From Lepas anatifera (lineage: Eukaryota > Arthropoda > Thecostraca > Lepadidae): DNA of 64,000 nt. Where the stretch lies: the NCBI GenBank assembly GCA_034440635.1, contig JAOTON010002271.1, positions 2,147,501 through 2,211,500 of the forward strand. Reading direction: 5' to 3'. The first letter of the stretch is position 1; every line of letters begins with the position of its first letter. Below the pieces are notes generated by a model. The model was not told where the DNA came from and did no database searches. It saw only the letters and a list, made by a program, of their open reading frames with translations. A program made the position numbers and the translations under genes. Positions 45,371-55,728 of the stretch are shown piece after piece.

Positions 45371-47266
45371 AGGGTGTTCAGACCTGTGCCTGTCTGATAC
45401 AACTGCTGGTCTGGACTTAGCTACTGGGCCTTGTTTGACTAATGAAACGTTGTTGCACGATTATCCGGGGGAAAGGCAATGCAGTGTTACCATGGGCGCC
45501 CTATGCGTCTGATTAGGGGATAGAGCACCTGGCTCCCCCTGTTTTCATAGAAAACTCCGATTTTAGTTGGGGGTAGCTCATTAGTATATGTCGCATGGGG
45601 ATTCCTGTCCCCTACCCCACGTCTTGGCGTCACTTTTGGGCGGATACCGACGTCAACATGTACCGCCGATTTAACACATCAATCAGTATCATAAAGTATA
45701 GATTATAAACGCTAAATGTGTTACCACTATACAAACTTCATGTAACAAAGCCATGCTATATTTTCTGGTGAGCGGGGCGCGAGCCTGAGAATACACGCCT
45801 ACCGAATAGGTATATCAAGAAAAATAGCCGAGATCGAAAAGTGGCACTTGGTTCATGGTCCTGGCCTCTTTGAGCTGGACACATTTCACTTGTATTCATA
45901 TTCGCTTGTGCCACAAATTAAAGCGGTTTCATCTTGTACGAATTATGACTTATAAAGCAGACATAGGGCCATATCTATCATTTTCAATAAGTATTGTCTG
46001 CAGTCACTGCAGTCTAGAATTGCACCGAGGTGCAATGTTCTATCTAAATTGGGAAGAAACAGAACGATTATGTAACCAGGCCGTTTGGAATGTACAAATG
46101 AGCGCAAATCCGATGAGTTTCTCTTTCTAGAGAGGAAAGTTTATAATCAACAGCAAAGTGACTGTCCCCTCAATTTTTTGCCCTTGACGACGCTTATGAG
46201 GGATGCAACTGTATGTTTCTGATTGATGGGGAGCGGACACTTCCGGGGGCTGGGCCCAAATGTCTCCCTAGATGGGCTGAGCGTGATCATCTTTTCCTAA
46301 AAAGTGCAGGTGACAAGGTATTTTAGAATATGCACTCATCTATGGGTTAAAATTTCAAGTCAGGGTCATTTTAGGTCAGGTCACGAGCCTAGGTCAAGTG
46401 ACCTCGCCTCCAAAAAACCTTGAGGTTTCATCCGTGGTGCTAAATGGAGTATGACCTGAATACGACATATTTTTGCACTCCCGCATGAGTTGCAACAAAA
46501 TTGTGCGCTTGCTTGTTATTTAGGTGGCTTAGTTGTGAAGTGGCATGGATTTGTTTCTGTTGCAGTTTTATTATTCAGTTTTTTATGCTTGGATTAAATT
46601 ATGAACCCAATGGCACCACGCACTTGGCTGCACTTGGCTATCTGCAGCATAAACTCGCAGACATTGGCACAACGATGCATGGTTTGTCATTCGATTTGTG
46701 GGCATTATTTCCACTACAAATTGTCGCTTCGACCGCCACCTTGTCCCGAACCCCAATCCTAGATCCTCTGGGAGGCAATGTTTGCTATATCATGACATCA
46801 TTAGCTGTAGTCTGCACCACCATCATATGAAACCGTAATTTTTACATGCCTCCTGGACTTAGGGCCCATCGACTAGAAAATGCTCTTACTTCCAAAGGCA
46901 GACTGGAAGGGTCTAGCGTTCTAACACTTGAACGCGATGCTGCCTTCTTTTGTCATCTTGAATCCGGCGGCTGCTGTAGTAGGTGATGAATTTCTCAGCC
47001 GGGCTGTTCCATTTTGCGGCAGTGCCTGATCGTCATACATTAACTCTCAGATAAACCATAGTCCAGCGATGGGCTATAGAACAAGTGCTTTCGGTCTACC
47101 GCACTCCGGCGATGTGCCCCATTGTGGGTACTTGACACAGCGACAGTAACAACACGGCGGCATAAATACTCCGGAAGATAATGAGCTCGCAAGAAAGAAC
47201 TCATCCTAACGGGGGCTGGCCCAAAGAAAAGTGCCGCGTGATTTCCTTAACCAATGATCTCGCTTT
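45371..47266. other. Spacer with a weak family B remnant
   Basis: At about 46340-46440 the words AGGTCAGGTCACGAG and AAGTGACCTCGCCTCCAAAA resemble the diverged family B copy at 23852. Otherwise nothing is recognised. Confidence 0.4.
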
Positions 47267-48247
47267 TTAACTCTCGCCCACGGGGGCCATCGATGCCCCC
47301 TAAGGTTTTTCGGGATAGCAGAAAACGACGGGCGCAGCACCGCGGTTGAGGGCTCTACCTCTCCTGCATCATTTTCCATCATCCTGAAATTTTTACCCGG
47401 GTCCCAGGTCGGTACCAGACGAGGTCAACCAAGGTCCCTCACTTCACCTTTAGAGCTCTGTAGGCTACATTTCAAAGTCGATCGATTTGAAACTTCCTGC
47501 ACTTCTGCCCTCCGGGTCTACAAGGTGTTATCCGGGATTTTTCGATTTCGTGCCCTGAGGTCAGGTCACGGGCGACCTCTCCATTGGAAAGCATGGGGAA
47601 AAGCTATTTCATGATATAAAAGCCACAAAAATGATTGCAATACTCAGACTGCTCAGAACAGCGTTTTTGGACACCCTTTCACGGATCCCAGGGGTCATAT
47701 TTGCCTTTGACTTTTCAAGGTCATCCAAGGTCACCAGGGGTCAAAACAGTATTTTGACAATAACTTTTGACCTAATTGAGCTAGAGCGGTGAAACAAACA
47801 CCATCGTGTTTGTCTTGTCACTGGCTTTCATTTGATATACGGCAAGGTCACTTTTGACCTTTCGTGACCTCAGGTCATATTAGGTCACGGGTGACCTCTG
47901 CCGGTCAAACCACTGGCGGGAGGTCTTTACGTTCCACATGGCGGAAAAAGTACTGGAAATTTGCTATCAAATGTACTTTCAGGCCTCAATAGCTCTAATG
48001 ACATAAGAGTTATGCCCAGTTTGCTTAAGCATTGCTATTTGAGTGAAAATAGCCGATCTTGACCTAATTTGACCTCTGGAGGTCAAACCATTGACCTGAG
48101 CACTAAAACATGTGAAGTAATTTCTTACTGAATTCACGCGAGCTTTCTATTGCACTTTGCAGATTTGCGCTAACGCCCATATTTTCGGAGTTAGAGGGGG
48201 GCCATCGATGGCCCCCCGGTGGAAGGTGGCGCCACCCGTGCGGGTTA
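47267..48247 (+). mobile_element. TTAA element family B, copy 2
   Basis: It runs from TTAACTCTCGCCCACGGGG to CCCGTGCGGGTTAA, with TTAA at 47267-47270 and 48244-48247. It is very close to the copy at 2098-3104 but lacks single bases at many positions, often in runs, which may be sequencing or assembly noise. It carries the same AGGTCA-rich interior and subterminal ATCGAT palindromes. Confidence 0.82.
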
Positions 48248-49616
48248 ATAAGTGTCTCACCGCCACGCAGCAGCCTCCGGAGGGTGAGCGGTAGAGCCAC
48301 ATGCGTGATGAATGTGGGGCACGAGGAAGAGAATGCGATGAGACTGAATACCCTCAAAACTTTGACCCCATCCGGTGTTACATTTCAAATGGTGTTATCA
48401 CAAGGCAAGGTGGGGGGCTTTAGCTTCCCTGATATCAGCGAACCCTCGTTGACATCATTGATGATGGCAGTGTAGGGTCGGACCCAGACCGACGGTTTGT
48501 TGAGGGCGGGGGGCAACAGGGCCCAACATTGTAAAAAGCATGTATTTTTCAAAGGAAATCTTCAAAAATCGGGACGTTGGGGGCAATTGTCCGGCCCACC
48601 CCCCTCCCTCCCCTCTGGATCCATCAGTGCAGCAGGGAGAATGTAATCCTGAATGACCTCATGGGAGCTCAAACTCAAGTTTAAACTCAGTGACTCATCT
48701 TTAAGAGTCTGTCTGCCGAAATGTCGCTTCTGAAGTGCCCACAGAACCGAGCGTCCAAGTGCGGGAAGATCTCGGCTTTTGCTCCTCACTTATATACTTT
48801 TTTGTTTGATCGCATCCATTAGTCACTTCGAGGTTTTTTACAAAAACTGACAGCATATCGTACTGGGGCACCCTGTCGCGTGGTGGGGCTTGTCCAGATA
48901 CGACACATCGCTAGGCATATTCGCAGGCTCATTCAAGGCTAAATTTTCATCATCAGTTTCAGCAATGGCTCACTGATTCCTTGTAAACTTCAGCGAACCC
49001 AATTCCGCGGAATCGAGGCATTGAAAACGTAATGATGGCTGAGGTCGTGAGTATTGTGGGTACTCGGTCGCACACCATCTTCCTCATCACGCCACGGTGA
49101 GTCCCACACAAAGGTCACTGTCGTGGCCCGTCTCCCAGAGGGTCCAATATTTCACCGCTTGGAAGCTGCTGCCACTTATTTAATGAAATCAAAACGATGC
49201 CGCTGTCTGAAGAGTCATAGGACACTTCCCTGTGGAGCAAGGAAAATATCAAACATCAAAGACCTCTTCTTAGGATGAAGTGTTCCTTACGGGCTTCCTA
49301 CCTCCCGGAGCTTTCTGGGCATGTGCCAAAAATGGGACGGAGTTCCCCGGATAGGCTGGCAACGCTTTTTCTGAACCATTCAGAAACATCGCTGGATTAT
49401 GGGCTATTTTAACTTCTTTGGAATAGAGAAGCACATGGCGGAAAACGGCGCAGCCCGGCTGAGCAAGAGGTCTGACTATAAGCTACATACCTTCCCGGGT
49501 GACCTGAACTAAAATGACGTGGATCAATAAATTTGAGATAAGTTGTAAAAACAAAATCGGAGAAAAGGTATGCTAAGTACGGCAATGCTCCGTGTCGCAG
49601 TATTCAGCTCATTTTT
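48248..49616. other. Spacer with one hAT-like element
   Basis: At about 48468-48625 there is a MITE with CAGTGTAGGGTCGGACCCAG and CTCTGGATCCATCAGTG, related to the one at 36621. No gene was recognised. Confidence 0.4.
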
Positions 49617-51512
49617 TTAACACGTGCACTGGAGAGGGGAGCCTGGGAGACCCCATCTATTTTTCAAAGTGGCCGAAGAACCACTTGCTGCCGAAAAACG
49701 ATATCGGCCACATTTAAAAAATAATTCAACTGCGCGGCGATTGGTGAAAAAATTAAAAATCGATTGACATTTTTTCACCTGAAGCTTTCAAAGTCAGACC
49801 TACGAATTGAAATCGTCACAATCGCACGGTCGCGACCGTGCGAGCCGGTCCGAGCGGTGGGATAGTTCGCTTGCATTGGAGACCGAGTGGCGACATCATA
49901 ATGCCATATAAACAGGATGGTATGTCAAGGTCACATCACATGAATGTCAAGGTCAAGGTCATACCAGAAACTGCAAAGTCATTAATCCCAGTGCTTGCGG
50001 TCAAATGTCGTTACTCTGTCTGACGTATATTATTATATGACGTCATAGTTAACCCTCGCCCCACCGGTGGCCCCCTGAGGGTTTTCAAGATTGCAAAAAA
50101 CGACGAGGCGCAGCACCGCGGTTGAGGGCTCTATCTCCTATCTCTCACCCCATCATTTTCCCATCATCCTTGAAATTTTATACTCCGGATCACCCAAGGT
50201 CAGGTCACCAGGCAAGGTCAACCAAGGTCATCGCACTTCAACTTCTAAGCTCCATAAGAGCTACATTTCTTGGTCGACTGATTTGAAACTTCCTACACTT
50301 CATGACCCCTCCAGAGTCTACATGGTGTATATCCGGAATTTTTATTTCGTGACCTGGGGTCAGGTCACGAGGTGACCCTCTCCCATTGAAAAAGCATGGT
50401 TTAAAGTTGTCTTATGATCTAAAAGTCACAAAAACGATTGCAAATGCTCAGATCGCTCAGAAAAGCGTTCTTGGACATCCTTTCACGGATCCCAGGGACC
50501 ATATTTGCCCTTTGATCTCTTCAAGGTCATCCAAGGTCACCAGGGGTCAAAAACAGTATTCTGACAATAACTTTTAACCTAATGAAGCTAGAACGCTGAA
50601 TCAAACATCATCGTGTATGTCTTGTCACTGGCTTTTATTTAATATACGGCAATGCCACTTTCTGGCCTTCGTGAACTCAGGTCATATTAGGTCACGAGGT
50701 GAGCTCTGGAGGTCAAACCATGACCACTGGCGGGAGTTCATTACGTTTCACATGGCGGAAAAAGGTCTGGCAGTTTCCTATCAAATGTACTTTACGAGAT
50801 TTCAATAGCTATAATGGCATAAGAGTTATGCCCAGTTTGCTTAAGCATTGCATATTTTAGTGAAAATGTGTAGCCTATCGTGACCTAACTTGACCTCTGA
50901 AGGTCAGACCACTGACCTGATCGCTTAAACATGTGAATTAATTTATTACTGAATTCTCGCGAGCCTTCTAACGCACTTTGCAGATTTGCACTAACCCCAA
51001 TATTTTCGGAGTTAGAGGGGGCCATCGATGGCCCCCGGACCCCCGGTGGGGCGCAGGTTAAGGTAACTCAGTATAAAAGCCAAGGTTAAAGTTAAAGGTC
51101 AAAGGTCGTTGGTAAAGGTCAATCCTCATTTCCCACCCAATGGTTGCTATAGAGCTAGTTATGATTTATATTATGGGTATTAAAAAATATTGCGATGTCA
51201 TAGGTCAATGGACCCCAATTATTTTTTTAGAAATATGCTTTGCGACCCTCCCACTATGATCCAGGTCCATCTTTAGCATGTTCCCGAATTTGTCTCGCCT
51301 AATTATGGCATTTTCCAGAATGTCGCCAGCACGGCCAATACTGGACCTTTATGACTTCATTGAACCTTGAAGATGTTGCCCTAGGTCAATACAAATGAGC
51401 TATAATGTAGATCACCATGGCCCCCACCGACCTCCTGACTGGCGTTTTTCTAAGCCGCTTAGTTTCTGAGATTTCAGGGGACCTACCAGGCTCCTCCTCG
51501 AGTGCGTGTTAG
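49617..51512 (+). mobile_element. TTAA element family C, copy 1 (interrupted by family B)
   Basis: It begins TTAACACGTGCACTGGAGAG and ends in a complement-like CTCCTCCTCGAGTGCGTGTTAG, giving imperfect inverted repeats with TTAA decayed to TTAG at the right. Family B copy 3 is inserted at an internal TTAA (50049). Without that insert the element is about 880 bp, matching copy 2 at 52291-53136. The words TCAAGGTCA and AAGGTCAAGG occur repeatedly. Confidence 0.78.
50049..51061 (+). mobile_element. TTAA element family B, copy 3 (nested in family C)
   Basis: It is complete from TTAACCCTCGCCCCACCGG to GGTGGGGCGCAGGTTAA. The host word is GACGTCATAG|TTAA|GGTAACTCAG, and the unoccupied equivalent in family C copy 2 is GACTTCATAG|TTAA|GGCCACTCAG (52681-52700). 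This proves that insertion duplicates or uses exactly TTAA. Confidence 0.88.
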
Positions 51513-51541
51513 TGAGTGCGTATCCCTATCCAGTACGGGTG

Positions 51542-52294
51542 TTAGCCCTTCACCGCATGGGGTCCGATAACTCCCCCCCGGTTTTTTAAATGGGACATGC
51601 GTCGCTTTGCAGGCCTGTAGGGTGATCACTTCACAACTTATGAAAAACTGACATCAGATCAGATCAGGTCAAGGAGTCATGACGTCATTTCTAAACCAAT
51701 GTAAGGCGCGTCTGCCCTTCTAAAATGAGGCTGACAAAGCCAGGGTATATTTGGCTTCTAGAAGAGCTAGATAAAGTTTTCATATACCATTCGAAAGCTC
51801 TTGAAACAAAAATCCGCAGGCTGAGGTACAAAGGTCATGGTTATCAGAACTGTTTGTGTCTATAACATTTGAACAAAACAAGATACAGTCATAAATTTGG
51901 TACCTGTTGTAATAGTAGTAATGAGCATGACCCAAGGATTCCACCGATGTACAATATGACCTTAAAATATCATTATTTGACCTTGACCTCAGTTCAAGGT
52001 CACGATACAATGCTAACAAATTGGTCATTTTTTGTTCTAGGTCTAATGGGTCATGTGTTATAAAGAGTTTCCTAAATGTGTCTAAATTTGACTCATTTTG
52101 GCCCCCTGTGATGTCACGGGTTAACGGATATGGTTCAAACTCGGGCTCAGAGTAGAACGCGGTAAGAAACTTCCAGCGCTGTTTTACTTTTTCGTATGAC
52201 TTCCGATTCTGGAAATCGTAGGGGGTTTCGGTCAGACCCCCTCCCGCCCCAGGCGGTGGTGTGTACGAAAAGATCCCAAACGGTGCCGGGTTAA
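51542..52294 (+). mobile_element. TTAA element family D
   Basis: It is a 753-bp element with left end TTAGCCCTTCACCGCATGGG and right end the complement of TTAACCCGGCACCGTTTGGG. The inverted repeats are imperfect. Its right TTAA (52291-52294) is the left TTAA of family C copy 2. One copy only was found in this window. Its open minus frame (51780-52388) runs out of the element into family C and is not a gene. Confidence 0.65.
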
Positions 52295-53136
52295 CACGTG
52301 CTGCGGAGGGGTCCCTCAAGTACTCCCACTCATTTTTCCGAGGTGGCTGAAGAACCGTTATCCGCCGGAAAACGCTAATAGGCCACATATGAAAAATACG
52401 AGTGCGTCGATTGGTGAAGGGATTTTAGAAGTCGGTCGATATTTTTTATTGATAGACTTTCAAAGTTAGACCTATATTTTGAGATCGACGCAATCGCGCA
52501 GACGCACCAGTTCGCCTGCACTGTAGACCGAGTGGTGGCGTCATGGCGTCATATAATCAGGTTATATGCCAGGGCAATCTACATGAAGGTCAAGGTCAAG
52601 GTCAAAGATCACATATCAAGGTCATTGACCATAGTATTCCAGTCAGATGGGATTATTCAGTATAAAGGACGTTATGCTATGACTTCATAGTTAAGGCCAC
52701 TCAGGGGCAAGTTCAAAGTCAAGGTAAAGGTCTTTTTCAAAGTTATACCCTCAATTTCCGCCCAAAGGCTGCTATAGTGCCAATTAAATTGTACATTATT
52801 GTGAATATGCCATATTTTTACGTTTTAGATCATTGATCATAAATGACCTCGACCTCAAAATTTCAGATAACGTTGTGTGGCACCTCCCTTCTATGCCCTT
52901 AGTCCGCTTTTAGTGTATTCCCGGTTTTTTTCGCACAATGACGGCATTTCCTAATAGGTCTCCATATTTGACATATACGACCTCAATTGACCTTTAAGAT
53001 ATTCACCTAGGTTAATGAAACTTAGTCTTCATATAGTTCACTACTGCCCTCACACACCGCCCAATGGGCGTTTTTCTACCCCTCTTGGTTTCCGAAATCT
53101 CAGAGGGGTACTTGAGGACTCCACTGCGTGTGTTAA
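52291..53136 (+). mobile_element. TTAA element family C, copy 2
   Basis: It runs from TTAACACGTGCTGCGGAGGG to GAGGACTCCACTGCGTGTGTTAA. It has no internal family B insert and so shows the empty site. The cluster AAGGTCAAGGTCAAGGTCAA lies at about 52586-52605. Both terminal TTAA words are shared with neighbouring elements. Confidence 0.78.
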
Positions 53137-53212
53137 CTATCACTCCACCGGGGCATCGATGTCCCTAAGGTTTTTCCAAAAAAGCAGAAAAAAACGCCGA
53201 GGTTGGAGGGTT

Positions 53213-53296
<84 letters not shown>

Positions 53297-53486
53297 GGGC
53301 GCCGCCACAGAATTTTCGCAGGGGGGACGGACCCGGGCTGGTGCTGACCGGGGAGGCTAATTTTGAGCATATTCGGTATCTGACAGCATTAATGACGATT
53401 GACCCAAAAATTTTGGGGGGACGTCCCCCCTGGTTGGCCAACAGGGTGGGACGCGTCCCCTCCGTCCCCCGCTTTCGGCACCCATG

Positions 53487-53534
<48 letters not shown>

Positions 53535-53707
53535 AGTAAAATTATACTGAATTCATATTAGTTTTCCAATGCACTTTCCAGATTCGACCTAACCTCCATA
53601 TTGCTGGAGTTAGAGAGGGGCCATCGATGACCTTGACCTTGAATCACTTTTGCCCCCTCCCCGGTGAGGCGAAGGTGGCACCGGACCCTCGTTGGGGTGC
53701 TGGTTAA
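53133..53707 (+). mobile_element. TTAA element family B, copy 4 (gutted, microsatellite inside)
   Basis: Only the two ends of family B remain: TTAACTATCACTCCACCGGG to about 53215, and about 53533-53707 ending GTTGGGGTGCTGGTTAA. The missing interior (about 700 bp in other copies) is replaced by (TA)n tracts (53215-53293 and 53487-53532) with a hAT-like element between them. Confidence 0.7.
53294..53486. mobile_element. hAT-like MITE inside a (TA)n microsatellite
   Basis: The left end is CAGGGGCGCCGCCACAG and the right end is the complement of CATGGGTGCCGAAAGCGGGG. The 8-bp flanks are TATATATA and TTATATAT, so the target duplication is hidden in the microsatellite. The (TA)n was probably one tract before insertion. 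Confidence 0.65.
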
Positions 53708-53954
53708 AAACTTGGTGAGCTGCTTTTGAATGTTCGAGGCCAGACCTTTATACTTACGGCTATAGGCACATACATACGTTATGGTGAAAAACAAAGTTTT
53801 AATTGTCTTGATTTTTTTACCAGCGCAGTCCTTCACTAAGTGCAGAGCTGATCCAAAAAGCTTGACCACCGAGTCATGAAAGCGAGACAGCCCGAACTGG
53901 GCACCACATTACTCTTTTCTCCTTAACTTCCTTGCAATTATCTGGTGCGAAAAG

Positions 53955-55320
53955 TATATCCCTCGCCCCACGGGGCCATCGATGGCCCCCTCCTAAGGTT
54001 TTTTTCCGGATAGCAGAAAAATGACGAGGCGCAGCACCGCGGTTGAAGGCTCTTTCTCTCACCCCATCATTTTCTCACTATCCCTGAAATTTTTTATCCC
54101 GGGTCACACAAGGTCAGGTCACCAGACGAGATCAACCAAGGTCACCTCACTTCAACTTTTGAGCTCTATAATAGCTATATTTGTCGCCTGATCAGGTTCA
54201 AACTTTTTACACTTCATGACCACTCCAGGGTCTACAAAATGTATATCCGGCATTTTTGATTTCGTGACCTGAGGCCAGGTCATGGGGTGACCTCTCTCAT
54301 TGGAAAATCATGGGGAAAAGCTGTCTTATGATCGAAAAGTCACAAAAATGAATGCAATGCCCAGATTGCCCATAACTGCGTTCTTGGACACCATTTCAGG
54401 AATGCCAGAGGTGATATTTGATCTTTGAGCAATTTGAGGTCATCACAGGTCACGGGGGTCAATTACAGTATTTTGACAATAACTTTTAACCTAATTAAGC
54501 TGGAGCGCTGAAATAAAAGTAATCGTGTATGTTGCGTCACTGGCTTTCATTTGATATACGGCAGCAGTTAATTTCTGACCTTTCGTGGCCTCAGGTCATA
54601 TTATGTCCAAGGGGACCTCTGGACGTGAAACCAACGGCAGGAGGTCATTATGTTCCGCATAGCGGAAAGAGGTTTGACATTTACCTATCAAATGTACTTT
54701 ACCAGATTTCAATAGCTCTAACGGCCTGAGAGCTATCGCCCAGTTGCATAAGGCATTGCATATTTTAGTGGAAATAGCCTATTGTGACCTAACTTGACCT
54801 CTAGAGGTCAAATCATTGACCTGAGCGCTTAAGCATACAAATTAATTTCTTACTGAAGTCACACGAGCTTTCTAATGCAGTTTGAAAATTTGCGCTAGCC
54901 CCTATATTTTCGGAGTTAGAGGGGGCATTGATCAGTGGCGGATCCAGGGGGGCAAAAGGCATTGCCCCCAAACGGAAAGCTCGGGGCAAAATATGTTTTG
55001 CCCCAAAGCGATCGACCTCCTTTTTCCCGACTCCTTTTGCTGTAAGCAAATTTTGGTGCTTCAACTCTCACTTCAAACAGAATTGAAGTTCGTGTAATAT
55101 TGGGGCTTGGATTGGAAAAATGTTGTTGGGATATTTTTCACCCCGTGATTTTTTTTGTTTTCGTCTCCAGTTCCCAAAATCCTACCGGTTTGTGGATTTT
55201 CACTGCGCGAGTTTTTTTGTTTTCGATTTGGTTTGCCCTCCCAAACCAACCGGCTATCGACTGGCATTGATGCCCCCGGTGGGGCAACAGTGACACCGGA
55301 ACCCCGGTGGGGCGCACTGG
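53955..55320 (+). mobile_element. TTAA element family B, copy 5 (host of a hAT element)
   Basis: It begins CCCTCGCCCCACGGGGCC and ends near GGTGGGGCGCACTGG; both TTAA words have decayed. A 331-bp hAT element is inserted at 54933-55263 in the right subterminal palindrome. Confidence 0.75.
54933..55263 (+). mobile_element. hAT MITE, 331-bp family, copy in family B
   Basis: It starts CAGTGGCGGATCCAGGGGGG and ends ACCGGCTATCGACTG, flanked by a perfect GCATTGAT duplication (54925-54932 and 55264-55271). Removing it and one flank restores the family B sequence. Confidence 0.92.
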
Positions 55321-55554
55321 ATCAGCATATAAAATACTCCAGTCAACCACAAACAATTCTTTTTAGGCCTATTTTTACGTATGGAAGTGTTACTTGTAGA
55401 GCTAAATTATACATTTACCATTCGCTCTCCTTTGGGGAGGAGCAAAATATGAGCTGTCCCCTTCTGGCGCCTTCGGAGGGGGTATGGCCGGAATGTCCCC
55501 TCCCCTGCGTCCGCCAATGTGCTCGGTACTATATTTCCCCTTTAGAACCAATGA

Positions 55555-55728
55555 CCCAGTAAACATGCCGAGATCGGGCCGACGTCGGCAGATGTTGGGG
55601 AAACGCTGGCATCTCGCAAGCGGCATGCCGACGTCGGGCTGATCTCGGCCCGACGTCGGTATCTCGGCATACTTTACACCTCGGCACGCCGACACCAGGG
55701 TGCGAAACGTGCCAACTCGGCTACTGGG
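55555..55728. mobile_element. Short element with CCCAGTA ends and GCCGACGTCGGC palindromes
   Basis: It is bounded by CCCAGTA at the left and TACTGGG at the right. The 174-bp interior is a weave of degenerate ATGCCGAGAT and GCCGACGTCGG words in both orientations. No target duplication is clear. A hAT-like fragment ending CCTGCGTCCGCCAATG lies just left, at about 55430-55519. Confidence 0.55.

Noticed and set aside
51780..52388. A 202-codon minus frame as a gene
   Set aside because: It crosses the border between family D and family C elements and has no domain.
53140..53550. Frames encoding long Tyr-Ile repeats
   Set aside because: They are translations of a (TA)n microsatellite.
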